A stretch of DNA of 64,000 bases from JAJDFU01 sp964640855 (GCA_964640855.1 CAZXIX010000001.1:1-64000); one strand, 5' to 3'. Positions 9,060 through 18,617 are shown, counted from the stretch's first letter. The notes: a model not told the origin generated them from the letters alone. Made by a program: numbers and translations.

Positions 9060-9437
9060 TTATTCCTTTCGGGTAAATTCCAAAATACCCTCCGGGCCTC
9101 CTCTTTGGCAAGGATCCTTGATCGCCGTAAAGGTAAGTTTTTCGCCTTCGACCTTGTAGACGAATACCGTGTCATCCGGGCAACTTACCTCTCCCTGATT
9201 GTCTACGATGGTGACCTGATCTCCCTCGACGGTCCATACCCCTTTGATGTCAGGAGTTCCGTCATTACCCAGGTCGATCTGATGCTCACCACCTTCCATC
9301 AATTCGAGCAGGACCTCAATGGGACCGCTTTCGGTTTGATAATCGATCAGCCAGGCTCCCTGGAGATCGGATTGAGACCAGCCGAGCGCTGGCACCAGCA
9401 CTACCATCAGTACAGGAATAATGGATTGGGTACGCAT
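9060..9437 (-). CDS. Small exported protein, lipocalin-like beta fold
   Basis: This 125-residue protein starts with a clear signal peptide (cleavage near GWSQS, about residue 21). The mature part has the pattern GxW...V.GDQVTI...Y.V.GEKLTFT, with alternating strands and turns as in lipocalin-like or DUF-type small beta barrels. Two cysteines (in SCPDD and PCQRG) could form a disulfide. No function can be assigned. The start ATG is well placed at the signal peptide. Confidence 0.6.
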   Translation of the reverse strand: MRTQSIIPVLMVVLVPALGWSQSDLQGAWLIDYQTESGPIEVLLELMEGGEHQIDLGNDGTPDIKGVWTVEGDQVTIVDNQGEVSCPDDTVFVYKVEGEKLTFTAIKDPCQRGGPEGILEFTRKE

Positions 9438-9546
9438 GAAATGGATTTTTGATGAAAAAGAGTTTCAAAGTAGAGATTAATCAGAGTTGATGCAGGAGAA
9501 GGGACGTTAAATCTTCGTTAGTCAACCATAGAACCAAAGGTGAAAA

Positions 9547-9576
9547 TTGCCGTTGGTAAAAATGTACTTACTTTCG
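9547..9576 (+). promoter_or_regulatory. Promoter of mfd
   Basis: TTG (9547-9549), a 19-base spacer and TACTTTCG (9569-9576) fit the Bacteroidota promoter with one mismatch in the -7 element. Transcription would begin near 9582, essentially on the GTG start codon of mfd, which suggests a leaderless or nearly leaderless mRNA. Confidence 0.5.
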
Positions 9577-9580
9577 ACAC

Positions 9581-12500
9581 GTGGAAGAGAATTTGAGGCG
9601 TCTCCTTGACTTATACGTCGAGGATGAACGCACCCGCCAGATAGCAGATCTCCTGAAAAAGGATACACCCGCCAGGCTTCAACTATTGGGTCTTCGCGGA
9701 GCACAGGACAGCTTTATCCTGGCCGCTCTTTTCCTGCGCGACCCGGGGTTTCACTTATATGTAGCCAACGATAAGGAAGAAGCTGCCTACCTGGAGAACA
9801 ATCTGTCCGGTTTGCTCCCGGACCGACACATTCACTTTTTTCCGGACTCGTTCAAACGGCCCCAGAATTTCGAGCAACTACAGAATCATTTCGTGCTGCA
9901 GCGGACCGAGGTGGTCAATCAATTGACCGGTTCGGAAAGCCCGGGTGAGATCGTGGTCACCTATCCGGAAGCTCTCTTCGAAAAAGTAGTCGACCCCCAG
10001 ATCCTTCAGTCCAACCGCATCGATATCGTAAAAGGGGAGTCTCTGGATGTCGATACCTTGCTGGACTTGTTGGTAGAATATGGTTTCAAGCACGAAGACT
10101 TTGTTTACGAACCCGGCCAGTTCAGCATTCGGGGCGGCATTGTGGACATCTTTTCCTACGGCAACGATTATCCCTACCGGGTAGAGCTTTTTGACGACGA
10201 AGTGGAAAGCATCCGCACTTTCAATCCTACGACTCAGCTTTCCGTCCAGAAGATCGGCCGAGTCCGGATCGTTCCGAATATCAACACCCGCTTTTCGCAA
10301 AAAGAGAAGGTGTCTTTGTTGCGCGTCATGCCCCCCGATACCCGGGTTTGGGTTAAGGATTTTCAGGTGCTGATCGACAAATTGCAGCAATGCTTTGAAA
10401 GAGCAGAGGAGTTTTCCAAGACCCTTTCGCTGCTGGAGACGGAGGACCTCAAAGAGATCTTCGAGGATCGGGCGTTCATCCGCCCGCACGAGGTCGTCGG
10501 GGATCTGGAAGAACGACCCCTCATTGGGCTGAGCGAACGGGCTCAACCCCTTGCTTTCCAGGAAAAGTTCGTCTACGCCTCTCGCCCTCAGCCCAGTTTC
10601 AACAAGAACTTCAACCTGCTCATTGAAAACCTGAAAGAAAACACGGAAGCCGGTTTCGAAAATTATTTGTTCACCGACAATACCAAGCAGCTCGAACGCT
10701 TTTATTCCATTTTCGAGGATTTGAAAGCGGAGGTTCAATTTCACCCGGTCACGCAGGCCATCCACCAGGGCTTTTTCGACCTGGACCTGAAATTGGCTTG
10801 CTACACGGATCACCAGATCTTCCAGCGATTTCATTCCTATAAACTGCGAAGGGGCTTCACCAAGGATCAGGCCATGAGCCTGAAGATGCTACGCGAATTG
10901 CAGCCTGGCGATTACGTCACGCATATCGATCACGGAATCGGGAAGTTTTCCGGTCTGGAAAAGCTGGAGGTCAACGGGCAGGTTCAGGAAAGTGTGCGTC
11001 TGATTTACCGAAACAACGATCTTCTCTACGTCAGCATCAACTCGCTGCACAAAATTTCAAAGTATACCGGAAAGGAGGGTACGCAGCCGCGCGTGGACAA
11101 GCTCGGTTCGGACAGCTGGAAAAATCTCAAACGGAAAACCAAAAAGAAGGTCAAGGATATTGCGGCCAACCTGATCAAATTGTATGCCGAGCGAAAGGCC
11201 AGCGAAGGATTTGCCTTTCCCAAAGACGGGTACCTGCAGAATGAGCTGGAAGCTTCCTTCATTTACGAGGATACGCCCGATCAGTTCACAGCCACTCAGG
11301 ATGTGAAAGCCGATATGCAAAAAGAGTACCCCATGGACCGCCTGATCTGCGGGGACGTCGGGTTCGGAAAAACGGAAGTCGCCGTTCGGGGAGCCTTCAA
11401 AGCCGTCGTGGCCGGAAAGCAGGTCGCCATACTCGTTCCGACTACGATCCTGGCCTTGCAGCATTATCGCACCTTCAGGGAAAGGCTGGAAGAGTTCGAT
11501 ATCCGGGTCGATTACATCAACCGGTTTCGGACCACGGCCGAGCGCAAGCAGATCTTCGAGCAACTCAAAGCGGGCGAAATCGATATCGTGATCGGCACAC
11601 ATGGCCTGCTCAACAAAAAGGTAGGCTTCAAAGACCTGGGTTTGCTCATCATCGATGAAGAGCAAAAATTCGGGGTCGCTGCCAAAGAAAAGCTTCGCAA
11701 CCTCAAGGTCAATGTAGATACGCTGACCCTGACGGCCACGCCCATCCCCCGCACTCTCCAGTTTAGTCTGATGGCTGCCCGGGATCTGAGTATCATTCGC
11801 ACGCCTCCGCCCAATCGCCAGCCCATCCATACCGAAAATCGCATTTTCAGCGAGGAGGTCATCCAGGATGCCATCTATTACGAGGTGCAGCGGGGAGGCC
11901 AGGTTTTCTTTGTGCACAACCGCGTAAAAAGCCTGCCCGATGTCACTGCCATGATCCGGAGGCTATGCCCGGATGTGGATGTGGCCATGGCCCATGGGCA
12001 GATGGACCCCAAGGAACTGGAATATGTGTTGCTGGCCTTTATTGATAAGGAATACGATGTTTTGGCCTGCACCAACATCATCGAAACCGGTCTGGATATC
12101 CCGAACGCCAATACGATGATCATCAACAATGCTCATCAGTTCGGTATGAGCGACCTGCATCAGCTGCGTGGGCGAGTGGGCCGGAGCAACAAAAAGGCTT
12201 TCTGCTATTTGTTCAGCCCCCCCCTGAGCACCTTGACCAGCGAAGCCCGGAAACGCCTGAAAGCCCTGGAGGATTTCAGCGAGCTGGGCAGCGGGTTCAA
12301 CATCGCCATGCGCGACCTCGATATCCGGGGTGCCGGCAATCTGCTGGGCGCTGAGCAAAGCGGGTTTATCACCGATATCGGATACGAAACCTACCAGAAA
12401 ATCCTGAACGAAGCCATACAGGAGCTCAAGGAAACCGAATATCAGGATCTGTTCGCGGAGGAACTCGCCAACAAACACGACTGGGTACAGGAGGTGCAGA

Positions 12501-12970
12501 TGGATACCGATGTGGAAATGCTGATCCCGGATGAATACGTGAAGAATATCCAGGAAAGGTTATCTCTGTACACCGAACTGGATAATATCGAAACGGAGGA
12601 GAAACTGGAAGCTTTCGAGCAAATGCTGCGGGACCGCTTCGGCCGGATCCCCCAACCCGTTTTTGCTCTCTTTGACGGTCTTCGGCTGCGCTGGAGCTGC
12701 CGCCGCCTGGGCTTCGAGCGGGTGATCTTGAAGAGAAACAAGCTGCGCTGTTATTTTGTGGAAAACCCCCAGAGCCCCTTTTTCGAAAGCCCGCTTTTCC
12801 AGCGTATCATGCAGTACGTAGCCAGCCAGGGAGCTCTGAAAGGACTGAGTTTCAAGTGGTCCAACAAACATCTCATCCTGATCAAGGAAAATGTAAAGTC
12901 GCTGAAAGAGGCCAATGGCTTGTTGCTGGACCTGGTGGAACAGACCTCCCTGGTGACAGAGACTTCCTGA
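9581..12970 (+). CDS. mfd: Transcription-repair coupling factor Mfd
   Basis: This 1129-residue ATP-dependent translocase removes RNA polymerase stalled at DNA lesions and recruits the UvrA machinery. Visible features are the UvrB-homologous N-terminal module, the RNA-polymerase-interacting region (PGDYVTHIDHGIGKF), Walker A GDVGFGKT (residues 591-598), Walker B-like DEEQ (from residue 692), TATPIPRTL, GRVGRS, and the C-terminal regulatory domain. The start is GTG at 9581: it is the first possible start codon after an in-frame stop at 9557 and agrees with the usual N terminus of the family. Stand-alone gene with its own promoter. Confidence 0.96.
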   Translation: MEENLRRLLDLYVEDERTRQIADLLKKDTPARLQLLGLRGAQDSFILAALFLRDPGFHLYVANDKEEAAYLENNLSGLLPDRHIHFFPDSFKRPQNFEQLQNHFVLQRTEVVNQLTGSESPGEIVVTYPEALFEKVVDPQILQSNRIDIVKGESLDVDTLLDLLVEYGFKHEDFVYEPGQFSIRGGIVDIFSYGNDYPYRVELFDDEVESIRTFNPTTQLSVQKIGRVRIVPNINTRFSQKEKVSLLRVMPPDTRVWVKDFQVLIDKLQQCFERAEEFSKTLSLLETEDLKEIFEDRAFIRPHEVVGDLEERPLIGLSERAQPLAFQEKFVYASRPQPSFNKNFNLLIENLKENTEAGFENYLFTDNTKQLERFYSIFEDLKAEVQFHPVTQAIHQGFFDLDLKLACYTDHQIFQRFHSYKLRRGFTKDQAMSLKMLRELQPGDYVTHIDHGIGKFSGLEKLEVNGQVQESVRLIYRNNDLLYVSINSLHKISKYTGKEGTQPRVDKLGSDSWKNLKRKTKKKVKDIAANLIKLYAERKASEGFAFPKDGYLQNELEASFIYEDTPDQFTATQDVKADMQKEYPMDRLICGDVGFGKTEVAVRGAFKAVVAGKQVAILVPTTILALQHYRTFRERLEEFDIRVDYINRFRTTAERKQIFEQLKAGEIDIVIGTHGLLNKKVGFKDLGLLIIDEEQKFGVAAKEKLRNLKVNVDTLTLTATPIPRTLQFSLMAARDLSIIRTPPPNRQPIHTENRIFSEEVIQDAIYYEVQRGGQVFFVHNRVKSLPDVTAMIRRLCPDVDVAMAHGQMDPKELEYVLLAFIDKEYDVLACTNIIETGLDIPNANTMIINNAHQFGMSDLHQLRGRVGRSNKKAFCYLFSPPLSTLTSEARKRLKALEDFSELGSGFNIAMRDLDIRGAGNLLGAEQSGFITDIGYETYQKILNEAIQELKETEYQDLFAEELANKHDWVQEVQMDTDVEMLIPDEYVKNIQERLSLYTELDNIETEEKLEAFEQMLRDRFGRIPQPVFALFDGLRLRWSCRRLGFERVILKRNKLRCYFVENPQSPFFESPLFQRIMQYVASQGALKGLSFKWSNKHLILIKENVKSLKEANGLLLDLVEQTSLVTETS

Positions 12971-12980
12971 TTTCTCCGAT

Positions 12981-13205
12981 TTACTTAAAGCACATCATAC
13001 TGTAGGTATGCTCATCGTTCTGGTAGGTGTGCTCCTTTTCTATCGCCCGGGGATCCCCGCAAAAGGGCTCGGTGAAGGAGTTATATTCCCCGTTCTTTTT
13101 GTTTACGATCAATTTTGTGCACGTGTAACATTCCGTTTTTACCGGGCAGGAAGTCAAAAACAAAACCAACCCCGCCCCCAATCCAAACAGCTTGATTCTC
13201 CGCAT
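12981..13205 (-). CDS. Small cysteine-rich lipoprotein, unknown function
   Basis: From the ATG at 13205 this is a 74-residue protein with a short basic N terminus, a hydrophobic core and the lipobox LTSC (Cys at about residue 18-20), followed by CPVKTECYTC and two more cysteines near the C terminus. An upstream in-frame TTG at 13211 would add two residues. I do not recognise the family. The closely spaced CxxC-like cysteines could form disulfides or bind metal. It converges on mfd with only 10 bases between the stop codons. Confidence 0.55.
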   Translation of the reverse strand: MRRIKLFGLGAGLVLFLTSCPVKTECYTCTKLIVNKKNGEYNSFTEPFCGDPRAIEKEHTYQNDEHTYSMMCFK

Positions 13206-13385
13206 ATCCAATCTTTCTCTTCTGATTTATTTTCCACAAACCACACTTTACTACATTAAAAGGCCTCGCCCCCGTAAGAAGCCTTGCAGAATCCTGTAAT
13301 TTTTAATTTACACAAAATTTACTTTCAATTAACACTCAAAAAGGAGAAATCCAGGAAAAAGGCCGGCCTATGCCGCCGAAATAAG

Positions 13386-13413
13386 AAAAAGGGCCGCCCT
13401 TGCGGACAGACCC
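13386..13413 (-). terminator. Terminator of the outer-membrane receptor gene
   Basis: On the minus strand GGG and CCGC pair with GCGG and CCC (13413-13391), with a 5-base bulge and the loop AAGG, followed by TTTTT (13390-13386). It lies about 75 bases after the stop codon at 13488. Confidence 0.55.
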
Positions 13414-13487
13414 TTTCACACACTCATTTCGAAGCTTTTGAGAGATCGGCCCTCCGAAACCGGGATCCGAACCGGGTATCCTGCTCC

Positions 13488-15944
13488 TTAATCTCCGCCG
13501 CTTTTCACCCGGCTCTGTTCTTCTTCCAGGCCGGTCTTGCGACGACGGGATGACTTCACCTGCTTGTTCCCCAGCAGAATACTCAGATTGAGGCGGAAGC
13601 GACGGCTGTCCCAACCTCCGTTGGCAATCATAAATAAGGTGTTGGTATCGCTCACCCCGTACCAACGGTTGGTCCGGAAAATATCGGTGATCGAAGCCTT
13701 GAGGTTGGCGCGTCCGTCCCAGAGTTTCCACTGGACACCGAAATCCATGGCCCCCATGGACCGCATCTCGAAGGTGCCCTCCCAAAGCGAGGGAGTATTG
13801 TACCAGCCGGATAGTTCCAGCGTAAAGTCCTTGGGTAATTTGAAACTCATCTGGGCATAAACGTTGGCGGAAACCACATCCACATCAACGACCAACGCCG
13901 AGACCTCTTCGTCGAAACCGCCCCGGTTTTGTGTGTAATAACCCGTAACGCTGCCGTAGAGACTCCACCAGTCGGTAATTGTGACCGGTGCACTTACGCT
14001 CAGGCTGTAGTTGTACTGCTTGGCCAGATTGAGCCAGGTAATGAAAGAGCCGGTCACCCCGGTCGTATCGGTCAGTCGGGTAATGCGATCCCTGGTGTAG
14101 CTGAAACTGAAGGTCGTGTTCAGGCGGTAATTGAAGGTATGGGTCAACTGAACGTTGTTGGCGTATTCCGGATTCAGGAAGGGATTTCCCTTTTGGAAGG
14201 TCAGTTCATCCAGTTTGTACTCAAAAGGATTCAGGTCCTGATAGTTGGGCCGGTTGATCCGGCGCGTGTAGGAAAGCTGGAAGCTGTGCTTTTCGGCGGG
14301 TGTGTAGGTAAAGCTGGCCGAGGGGAAAAAGTCGATATACGATCGATCCACCTGCGATTTATCCGGGCTGTCGTAACGGGTCAGTTCGCCCAGGGAGTTG
14401 GTCTGTTCGGTCCGCAAGCCCAGCATGAAGCTGATCTTCTCGAAGCTGTGGTGGTAGGTGGCATATAGCGCATTCACGTTTTCCTTGTACAGGAAATCAT
14501 TGCTTCGGGTGGAATCCAGCACCGGCATATCGATCCCGTTTTCCTTTCGGATGTCGAAGAACTGGAAGCGGTTGTCCGTATTGACCTGGGCAAACTTTCC
14601 CCCCAGACCCAACTTTCCTTTTTCACCTATCGGCCGCTCGTAGTCCAACTTGGCCGTGTACATATCGATGTCCGTAGGCGAATGGATCCGGGTATAGCTC
14701 CTGGATAATATGTTCTCACTGGGGTCCTCGTAGGCATTCAGGAGATTCTGCAGATTTTCGTTTCGGAAAAACCCGTAGTCCAGGTCGATAATCACCGATT
14801 GTCCTTTCTTATCCTCGAATTGGTAATTCAGGTTGAAGTTGGCGTTGTTGCGGCCCATATCCCGCTGAGTGTTTGCGACCAGGAAACTGTCGATCCCGGG
14901 GGTACCCACCTGTCCGATGCTGGTGCGCGAATCGCTGCCGCTCTCATTGTCGGAATAGTTTCCGGTGACCATAAAGCCCAGCGTATTCTTGTCGTTCAGG
15001 AAATAATCCATGCCCGCTTTGTAATTATGGGACTTCCATGCCCAGAATTCATTGCTTCGCTGGTCGAAAAAAAGACCGTTCTGCTCGCGATACATGTTGA
15101 AGTCTTGCGGATTCAGTCCGTCGCTGTAGCCATAGCTTCCGAAAAAGTTGATCTTCTTGTTCCGGTAATTCCCGTTTCCTGAGGCATTGTACCAGGGTTG
15201 CTGGCCTACGGAGAATCCGGCCGTAAAATTGCCGTTGGCGCCCAGGCTTCTGTCCTTCTTCAGACGAATATTGATGATACCGGCGTTACCCTCGGCCTCG
15301 TATTTGGCGGATGGGCTGGTGATGATCTCAATGGCTTCAATGTCTGTGCTCTGGAGGCTTTGGAGGTAGTTGGCCAGATCGTCGCCTCGCAGGGGAGAGG
15401 GTTTCCCGTCAATAAAAACCCGCACGCCGCTCCTTCCCAGGAGGTTGATGTTGTTGTTGTTGTCCACCACGACCCCCGGCGATTTGCGGAGCAGTTCCAG
15501 GGCGGTATTCCCCGTGGCATTGATGGTATTCTCTACGTTGACGACCATTTTGTCGGCCTGGATCTCCAGCAAGGGTTTTTCGGCTACCACTTCCACCTCG
15601 GCCAGTTCGTTTTCGGTGTTTGCCAGGTTGATGGTCCCCATGTCCCGGTTTCCGCCATCTGACAGATCGATGATCCCGGAGTGGTAAGGCCGGCTTCCCA
15701 CAAAGGAGATGTCCAGGAAGTAAGCGGCGGGCTCCAGGCCGGAGATCACGAAATTTCCGGACTCATTGGAATACTCCAGCTTGACGATCGAGGAGTCGAT
15801 GGCCGACTTGACCACTACGTTGGCATAGACTACGGGTTCTTCCTGGCTGTCGAGCAAGGTGCCGTAAATCCGGGATTGGGAATGGCTTAAAAAAGGAATA
15901 AACAGGAGCAGCAGCCCCCAGGGGAGTACACTAATTTTTTTCAT
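13488..15944 (-). CDS. Outer-membrane beta-barrel receptor (TonB-receptor-like)
   Basis: This 818-residue protein has a signal peptide (residues 1-22), a carboxypeptidase-regulatory-like beta domain (about 24-110), a plug-like domain containing LRKSPGVVVDNNNNINLLG and KYEAEGNAGIINIRLKK, and a long beta-barrel rich in aromatic and polar alternation. This is the arrangement of the outer membrane beta-barrel family common in Bacteroidota, related to TonB-dependent transporters. It lacks an obvious SusC signature and has no SusD partner beside it, so it is more likely a receptor or transporter for a metal, peptide or signal than a glycan importer. The substrate cannot be told from sequence. Confidence 0.85.
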   Translation of the reverse strand: MKKISVLPWGLLLLFIPFLSHSQSRIYGTLLDSQEEPVVYANVVVKSAIDSSIVKLEYSNESGNFVISGLEPAAYFLDISFVGSRPYHSGIIDLSDGGNRDMGTINLANTENELAEVEVVAEKPLLEIQADKMVVNVENTINATGNTALELLRKSPGVVVDNNNNINLLGRSGVRVFIDGKPSPLRGDDLANYLQSLQSTDIEAIEIITSPSAKYEAEGNAGIINIRLKKDRSLGANGNFTAGFSVGQQPWYNASGNGNYRNKKINFFGSYGYSDGLNPQDFNMYREQNGLFFDQRSNEFWAWKSHNYKAGMDYFLNDKNTLGFMVTGNYSDNESGSDSRTSIGQVGTPGIDSFLVANTQRDMGRNNANFNLNYQFEDKKGQSVIIDLDYGFFRNENLQNLLNAYEDPSENILSRSYTRIHSPTDIDMYTAKLDYERPIGEKGKLGLGGKFAQVNTDNRFQFFDIRKENGIDMPVLDSTRSNDFLYKENVNALYATYHHSFEKISFMLGLRTEQTNSLGELTRYDSPDKSQVDRSYIDFFPSASFTYTPAEKHSFQLSYTRRINRPNYQDLNPFEYKLDELTFQKGNPFLNPEYANNVQLTHTFNYRLNTTFSFSYTRDRITRLTDTTGVTGSFITWLNLAKQYNYSLSVSAPVTITDWWSLYGSVTGYYTQNRGGFDEEVSALVVDVDVVSANVYAQMSFKLPKDFTLELSGWYNTPSLWEGTFEMRSMGAMDFGVQWKLWDGRANLKASITDIFRTNRWYGVSDTNTLFMIANGGWDSRRFRLNLSILLGNKQVKSSRRRKTGLEEEQSRVKSGGD

Positions 15945-15975
15945 CGTCGGGTGTTTGAATGTGTGATTACAAAGC

Positions 15976-15983
15976 CAAACCTA
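15976..15983 (-). promoter_or_regulatory. -7 promoter element of the outer-membrane receptor gene
   Basis: TAGGTTTG on the minus strand matches the Bacteroidota -7 consensus exactly and sits about 32 bases before the ATG at 15944. No TTG is found at the expected -33 position, so the promoter is incomplete as seen. Confidence 0.4.
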
Positions 15984-16121
15984 CGGGAAGCAGGCCGCCC
16001 TTGCTTTCTTTTTCGACAAACGGAGCCCGACTGTCAACCAAATGTCAGGGAAACCCACCCGGGCCGGGAAAAGAACGGGATTCGGGTGGATAAGAGAAGG
16101 AAAGCGTTTCGGAGAGGAGGG

Positions 16122-17198
16122 TTAATCTTCGTCCTCGGGCGGCTCTTCATCCTCGCCCTGCACCAGGGATTCGTCGCGGACAAGGGAAAACTGTCGCATT
16201 TCCAGATACTCGGTCCGATTCCGGGTCAGATCGATGGCCAGAAACAGAGACTTCATAAAGCTTCGGTGATCTGCTTCGTTCTTCCCGGCAATGTCCATAG
16301 CCGTACCGTGATCGGGAGACGTGCGTATGGCGGGCAGGCCGGCGGTAAAGTTGGTGCCGCTGCCGAAGGAGAGCAGTTTGAAAGGGATCAGGCCCTGGTC
16401 GTGATACATGGCCAAAAGGGCATCAAAACGGGTATGGCTCTCCGATCCAAAAAAACCATCGGCCGGAAAGGGCCCCCGGATCAGCATGCCCTTGCTCCGG
16501 TATTCTTCCACCACCGGTTTGATGATCTCGAGATCCTCCCGCCCGATGACCCCCCCGTCGCCGGCGTGCGGGTTCAGACCCAACACCGCAAGGGTTGGTT
16601 TCTCCAGGGCAAAATCCTCGATCAGGGAACGATGCAAGAGATCGATCTTCTGCCGGACCAGACCCGGAGTAATGCTCTCCGCCACCTGGGAAATGGGTAT
16701 GTGATTGGTCACCAGGGCTACCTTCATCTGGTCGCTTACCATGAACATCAGGCTTTCCTCCACCTCCAATTGGTGGGTGAGAAATTCGGTATGCCCCGGA
16801 TAGCCAAACCCGCATAAGCTCATAGCCTCCTTATGGATGGGAGCCGTCACGAGGGCGTCCAGTTCTCCCGATTTCAGAAAGGAGGTAGCCGCCTCCAGAG
16901 ACTTGAGTGCGTAAATCCCTCCGGCTTCCGTTATTTTTCCGAGTGTAATGTTGACGTTGTCCTGCCAGCAATTGAAAACATTGATCTCATCATCTTTGGG
17001 TTCACTCAGGTCGCGGATCACGTGATACCGGATGTCGCTGTTGACGATATTCTTGTGGTAGGAAACTACCTTGGAAGAACCAAAAATGATCGGGGTACAC
17101 TGTTCCAGCACCTTCGGATAAGCCAGAGTCTTCAGAATGACCTCCAGGCCGACACCATTGATATCCCCTACCGTTATCCCGATTTTGGGTTTATTCAT
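16122..17198 (-). CDS. pdxA: 4-hydroxythreonine-4-phosphate dehydrogenase
   Basis: This 358-residue enzyme oxidises and decarboxylates 4-phosphohydroxy-threonine in the DXP-independent-looking branch that feeds PdxJ in vitamin B6 synthesis. Family motifs are GITVGDINGVG at the N terminus, TAPIHKEAMSLCG, GHTEFL, GLNPHAGDGGVIGRED and YHDQGLIPFK. The ATG at 17198 is chosen because the family start MNKPKIGITVGD begins there; the frame is open further upstream but that part is unrelated. The C terminus carries an acidic tail (GEDEEPPEDED) not usual in the family. It is divergent from ksgA across a 102-base region with a long inverted repeat. Confidence 0.95.
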   Translation of the reverse strand: MNKPKIGITVGDINGVGLEVILKTLAYPKVLEQCTPIIFGSSKVVSYHKNIVNSDIRYHVIRDLSEPKDDEINVFNCWQDNVNITLGKITEAGGIYALKSLEAATSFLKSGELDALVTAPIHKEAMSLCGFGYPGHTEFLTHQLEVEESLMFMVSDQMKVALVTNHIPISQVAESITPGLVRQKIDLLHRSLIEDFALEKPTLAVLGLNPHAGDGGVIGREDLEIIKPVVEEYRSKGMLIRGPFPADGFFGSESHTRFDALLAMYHDQGLIPFKLLSFGSGTNFTAGLPAIRTSPDHGTAMDIAGKNEADHRSFMKSLFLAIDLTRNRTEYLEMRQFSLVRDESLVQGEDEEPPEDED

Positions 17199-17232
17199 TC
17201 TGCAATCGTTTTTCTTCTTGCGCCTATTCCTG

Positions 17233-17284
17233 TACCTTGTCGGTAAGGTGCATCGGTAAAGATACTGAACCCGCCGACAAGGTA
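17233..17284. repeat. 11-bp perfect inverted repeat between pdxA and ksgA
   Basis: TACCTTGTCGG (17233-17243) is repeated inverted as CCGACAAGGTA (17274-17284) with a 30-base spacer. It lies in the divergent intergenic region, and the spacer holds TATCTTTA on the minus strand, one base from a -7 consensus for pdxA. It could be a paired operator or a hairpin in the ksgA leader, which ends 16 bases later. Confidence 0.5.
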
Positions 17285-17300
17285 ATCCCAAATCCAAGCC

Positions 17301-18083
17301 ATGTCCGCTCCTCGCGCCAAAAAATCCTACGGGCAACATTTTCTTACCCAACCCGCCATTGCCCAGCGAATAGCCGAATCTTTTGTAAAAACACCCGATC
17401 GGGTGCTCGAGGTCGGTCCCGGAAAAGGCATGCTGACCCGGCACCTGATGAAACTCCCTTGCGAACTCCTGCTGGTGGAAGCCGATCGGGATATGGTCGA
17501 TTATCTCGACCACCACTTCCCCGAACTGGCCGGACACATCATCCGGGGAAATTTCCTTCGCATCAACCTGCGCCAGTCTTTCCAGGAGCAGGAATTCGGG
17601 CTGATCGGAAATTTTCCCTACAACATTTCCTCCCAGATCCTTTTCAAAATGCTGGAGAACCGCGAACTCATTCCGGAAATGGTGGGTATGTTCCAGCGGG
17701 AAATGGCAGAACGCATCATTGCCCCCCCGGGAAGCAAAACCTACGGGGTGATCAGTGTACTGACCCAGGCCTTTTACGAAGGGAAAATCCTCTTCGGGGT
17801 CGATCGAAAGAATTTCAGCCCGCCCCCCAAGGTAAAATCCGCCGTGATCGGCCTACAGAGGCTGGAAACGCCCCTGGTACCGCAAGAGCACTATAAGGGC
17901 TTTCGGCGCGTGGTGAAAATGGCGTTCAACCAAAGACGGAAAATGCTCCGGAACACACTCAAGCCCCTGGTCCGGGACAAGGAAGTCCTTTCCAGCGAAC
18001 TTTTCTCTCAGCGGCCGGAGCAGTTGAGTGTGGAACAATTTGTCGAAATTACCCAGCAGATCGAAGATCATCTCCATTCCTGA
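17301..18083 (+). CDS. ksgA: 16S rRNA (adenine1518-N6/adenine1519-N6)-dimethyltransferase
   Basis: This 260-residue SAM-dependent enzyme dimethylates two adjacent adenines near the 3' end of 16S rRNA during small-subunit assembly. Motifs are YGQHFL at the N terminus, VLEVGPGKGMLT (SAM-binding motif I, about residues 34-45) and NFPYNISS (catalytic motif IV, about 110). Length and start are typical. yqeY follows after 74 bases on the same strand. Confidence 0.95.
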   Translation: MSAPRAKKSYGQHFLTQPAIAQRIAESFVKTPDRVLEVGPGKGMLTRHLMKLPCELLLVEADRDMVDYLDHHFPELAGHIIRGNFLRINLRQSFQEQEFGLIGNFPYNISSQILFKMLENRELIPEMVGMFQREMAERIIAPPGSKTYGVISVLTQAFYEGKILFGVDRKNFSPPPKVKSAVIGLQRLETPLVPQEHYKGFRRVVKMAFNQRRKMLRNTLKPLVRDKEVLSSELFSQRPEQLSVEQFVEITQQIEDHLHS

Positions 18084-18157
18084 CCTTTCCCCACAGGGGA
18101 GAGCGGAAGGGATTTGTACTTTTGAAAACCATTCCATGATTCAATAAATATAGAAGT

Positions 18158-18604
18158 ATGACCCTGGAAGAACGCGTCAGCTCAGATTTGAAATCTGCCA
18201 TGAAGGCCAAAGACAAAGCCGCCATGCGCGGCATTCGGGCCATCCGCCAAGCCATTCTGCTGCAAAAAACGGACGGATCCGGTGATGATCTCACACCCGA
18301 CATGGAGATCAAACTCCTTCAAAAACTGGTCAAACAGCGCCGGGATTCCCTCGACATCTACGAGAAGGAAGGGCGCGAAGATCTGGCTGCGGTTGAGCGG
18401 GAGGAGATCGAGGTCATCCAGAAATACCTGCCCGCCCAGCTCAGCCCGGAAGAACTTGAGAGCGAGGTTAAAGCCATTGTAGAGGAGACCGGCGCCCAAA
18501 GCATGAAGGATATGGGCAAAGTGATGGGTATCGCCTCCAAAAAACTGGCCGGACGGGCCGAAGGCAAGGATATCTCTGCCGCAGTCAAAAAGCTGCTATC
18601 CTGA
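18158..18604 (+). CDS. yqeY: GatB/YqeY domain-containing protein
   Basis: This 148-residue protein is the stand-alone YqeY family, a helical domain shared with the C-terminal tRNA-binding part of GatB. The typical ending pattern MKDMGKVMGIASKKLAGRAEG...VKKLL is present. The molecular role is not established; a link to tRNA-dependent amidation is inferred from the GatB homology only. It lies downstream of ksgA and may be co-transcribed with it. Confidence 0.9.
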   Translation: MTLEERVSSDLKSAMKAKDKAAMRGIRAIRQAILLQKTDGSGDDLTPDMEIKLLQKLVKQRRDSLDIYEKEGREDLAAVEREEIEVIQKYLPAQLSPEELESEVKAIVEETGAQSMKDMGKVMGIASKKLAGRAEGKDISAAVKKLLS

Positions 18605-18617
18605 TTCCATCTCCAAA

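Noticed and set aside
13440..13490. Minus-strand sequence resembling a tRNA T-arm (CCCGGTTCGGATCCCGG) just after the outer-membrane receptor stop codon
   Set aside because: The arms flanking the TTCGGAT loop are not complementary (CCCGG on both sides) and no acceptor or anticodon stem can be formed, so it is not a tRNA.
17035..17050. ATCACGTGAT palindrome in pdxA as a third parS
   Set aside because: It shares only the CACGTG centre with parS; the outer GTTnC arms are missing, so it does not fit the ParB consensus.
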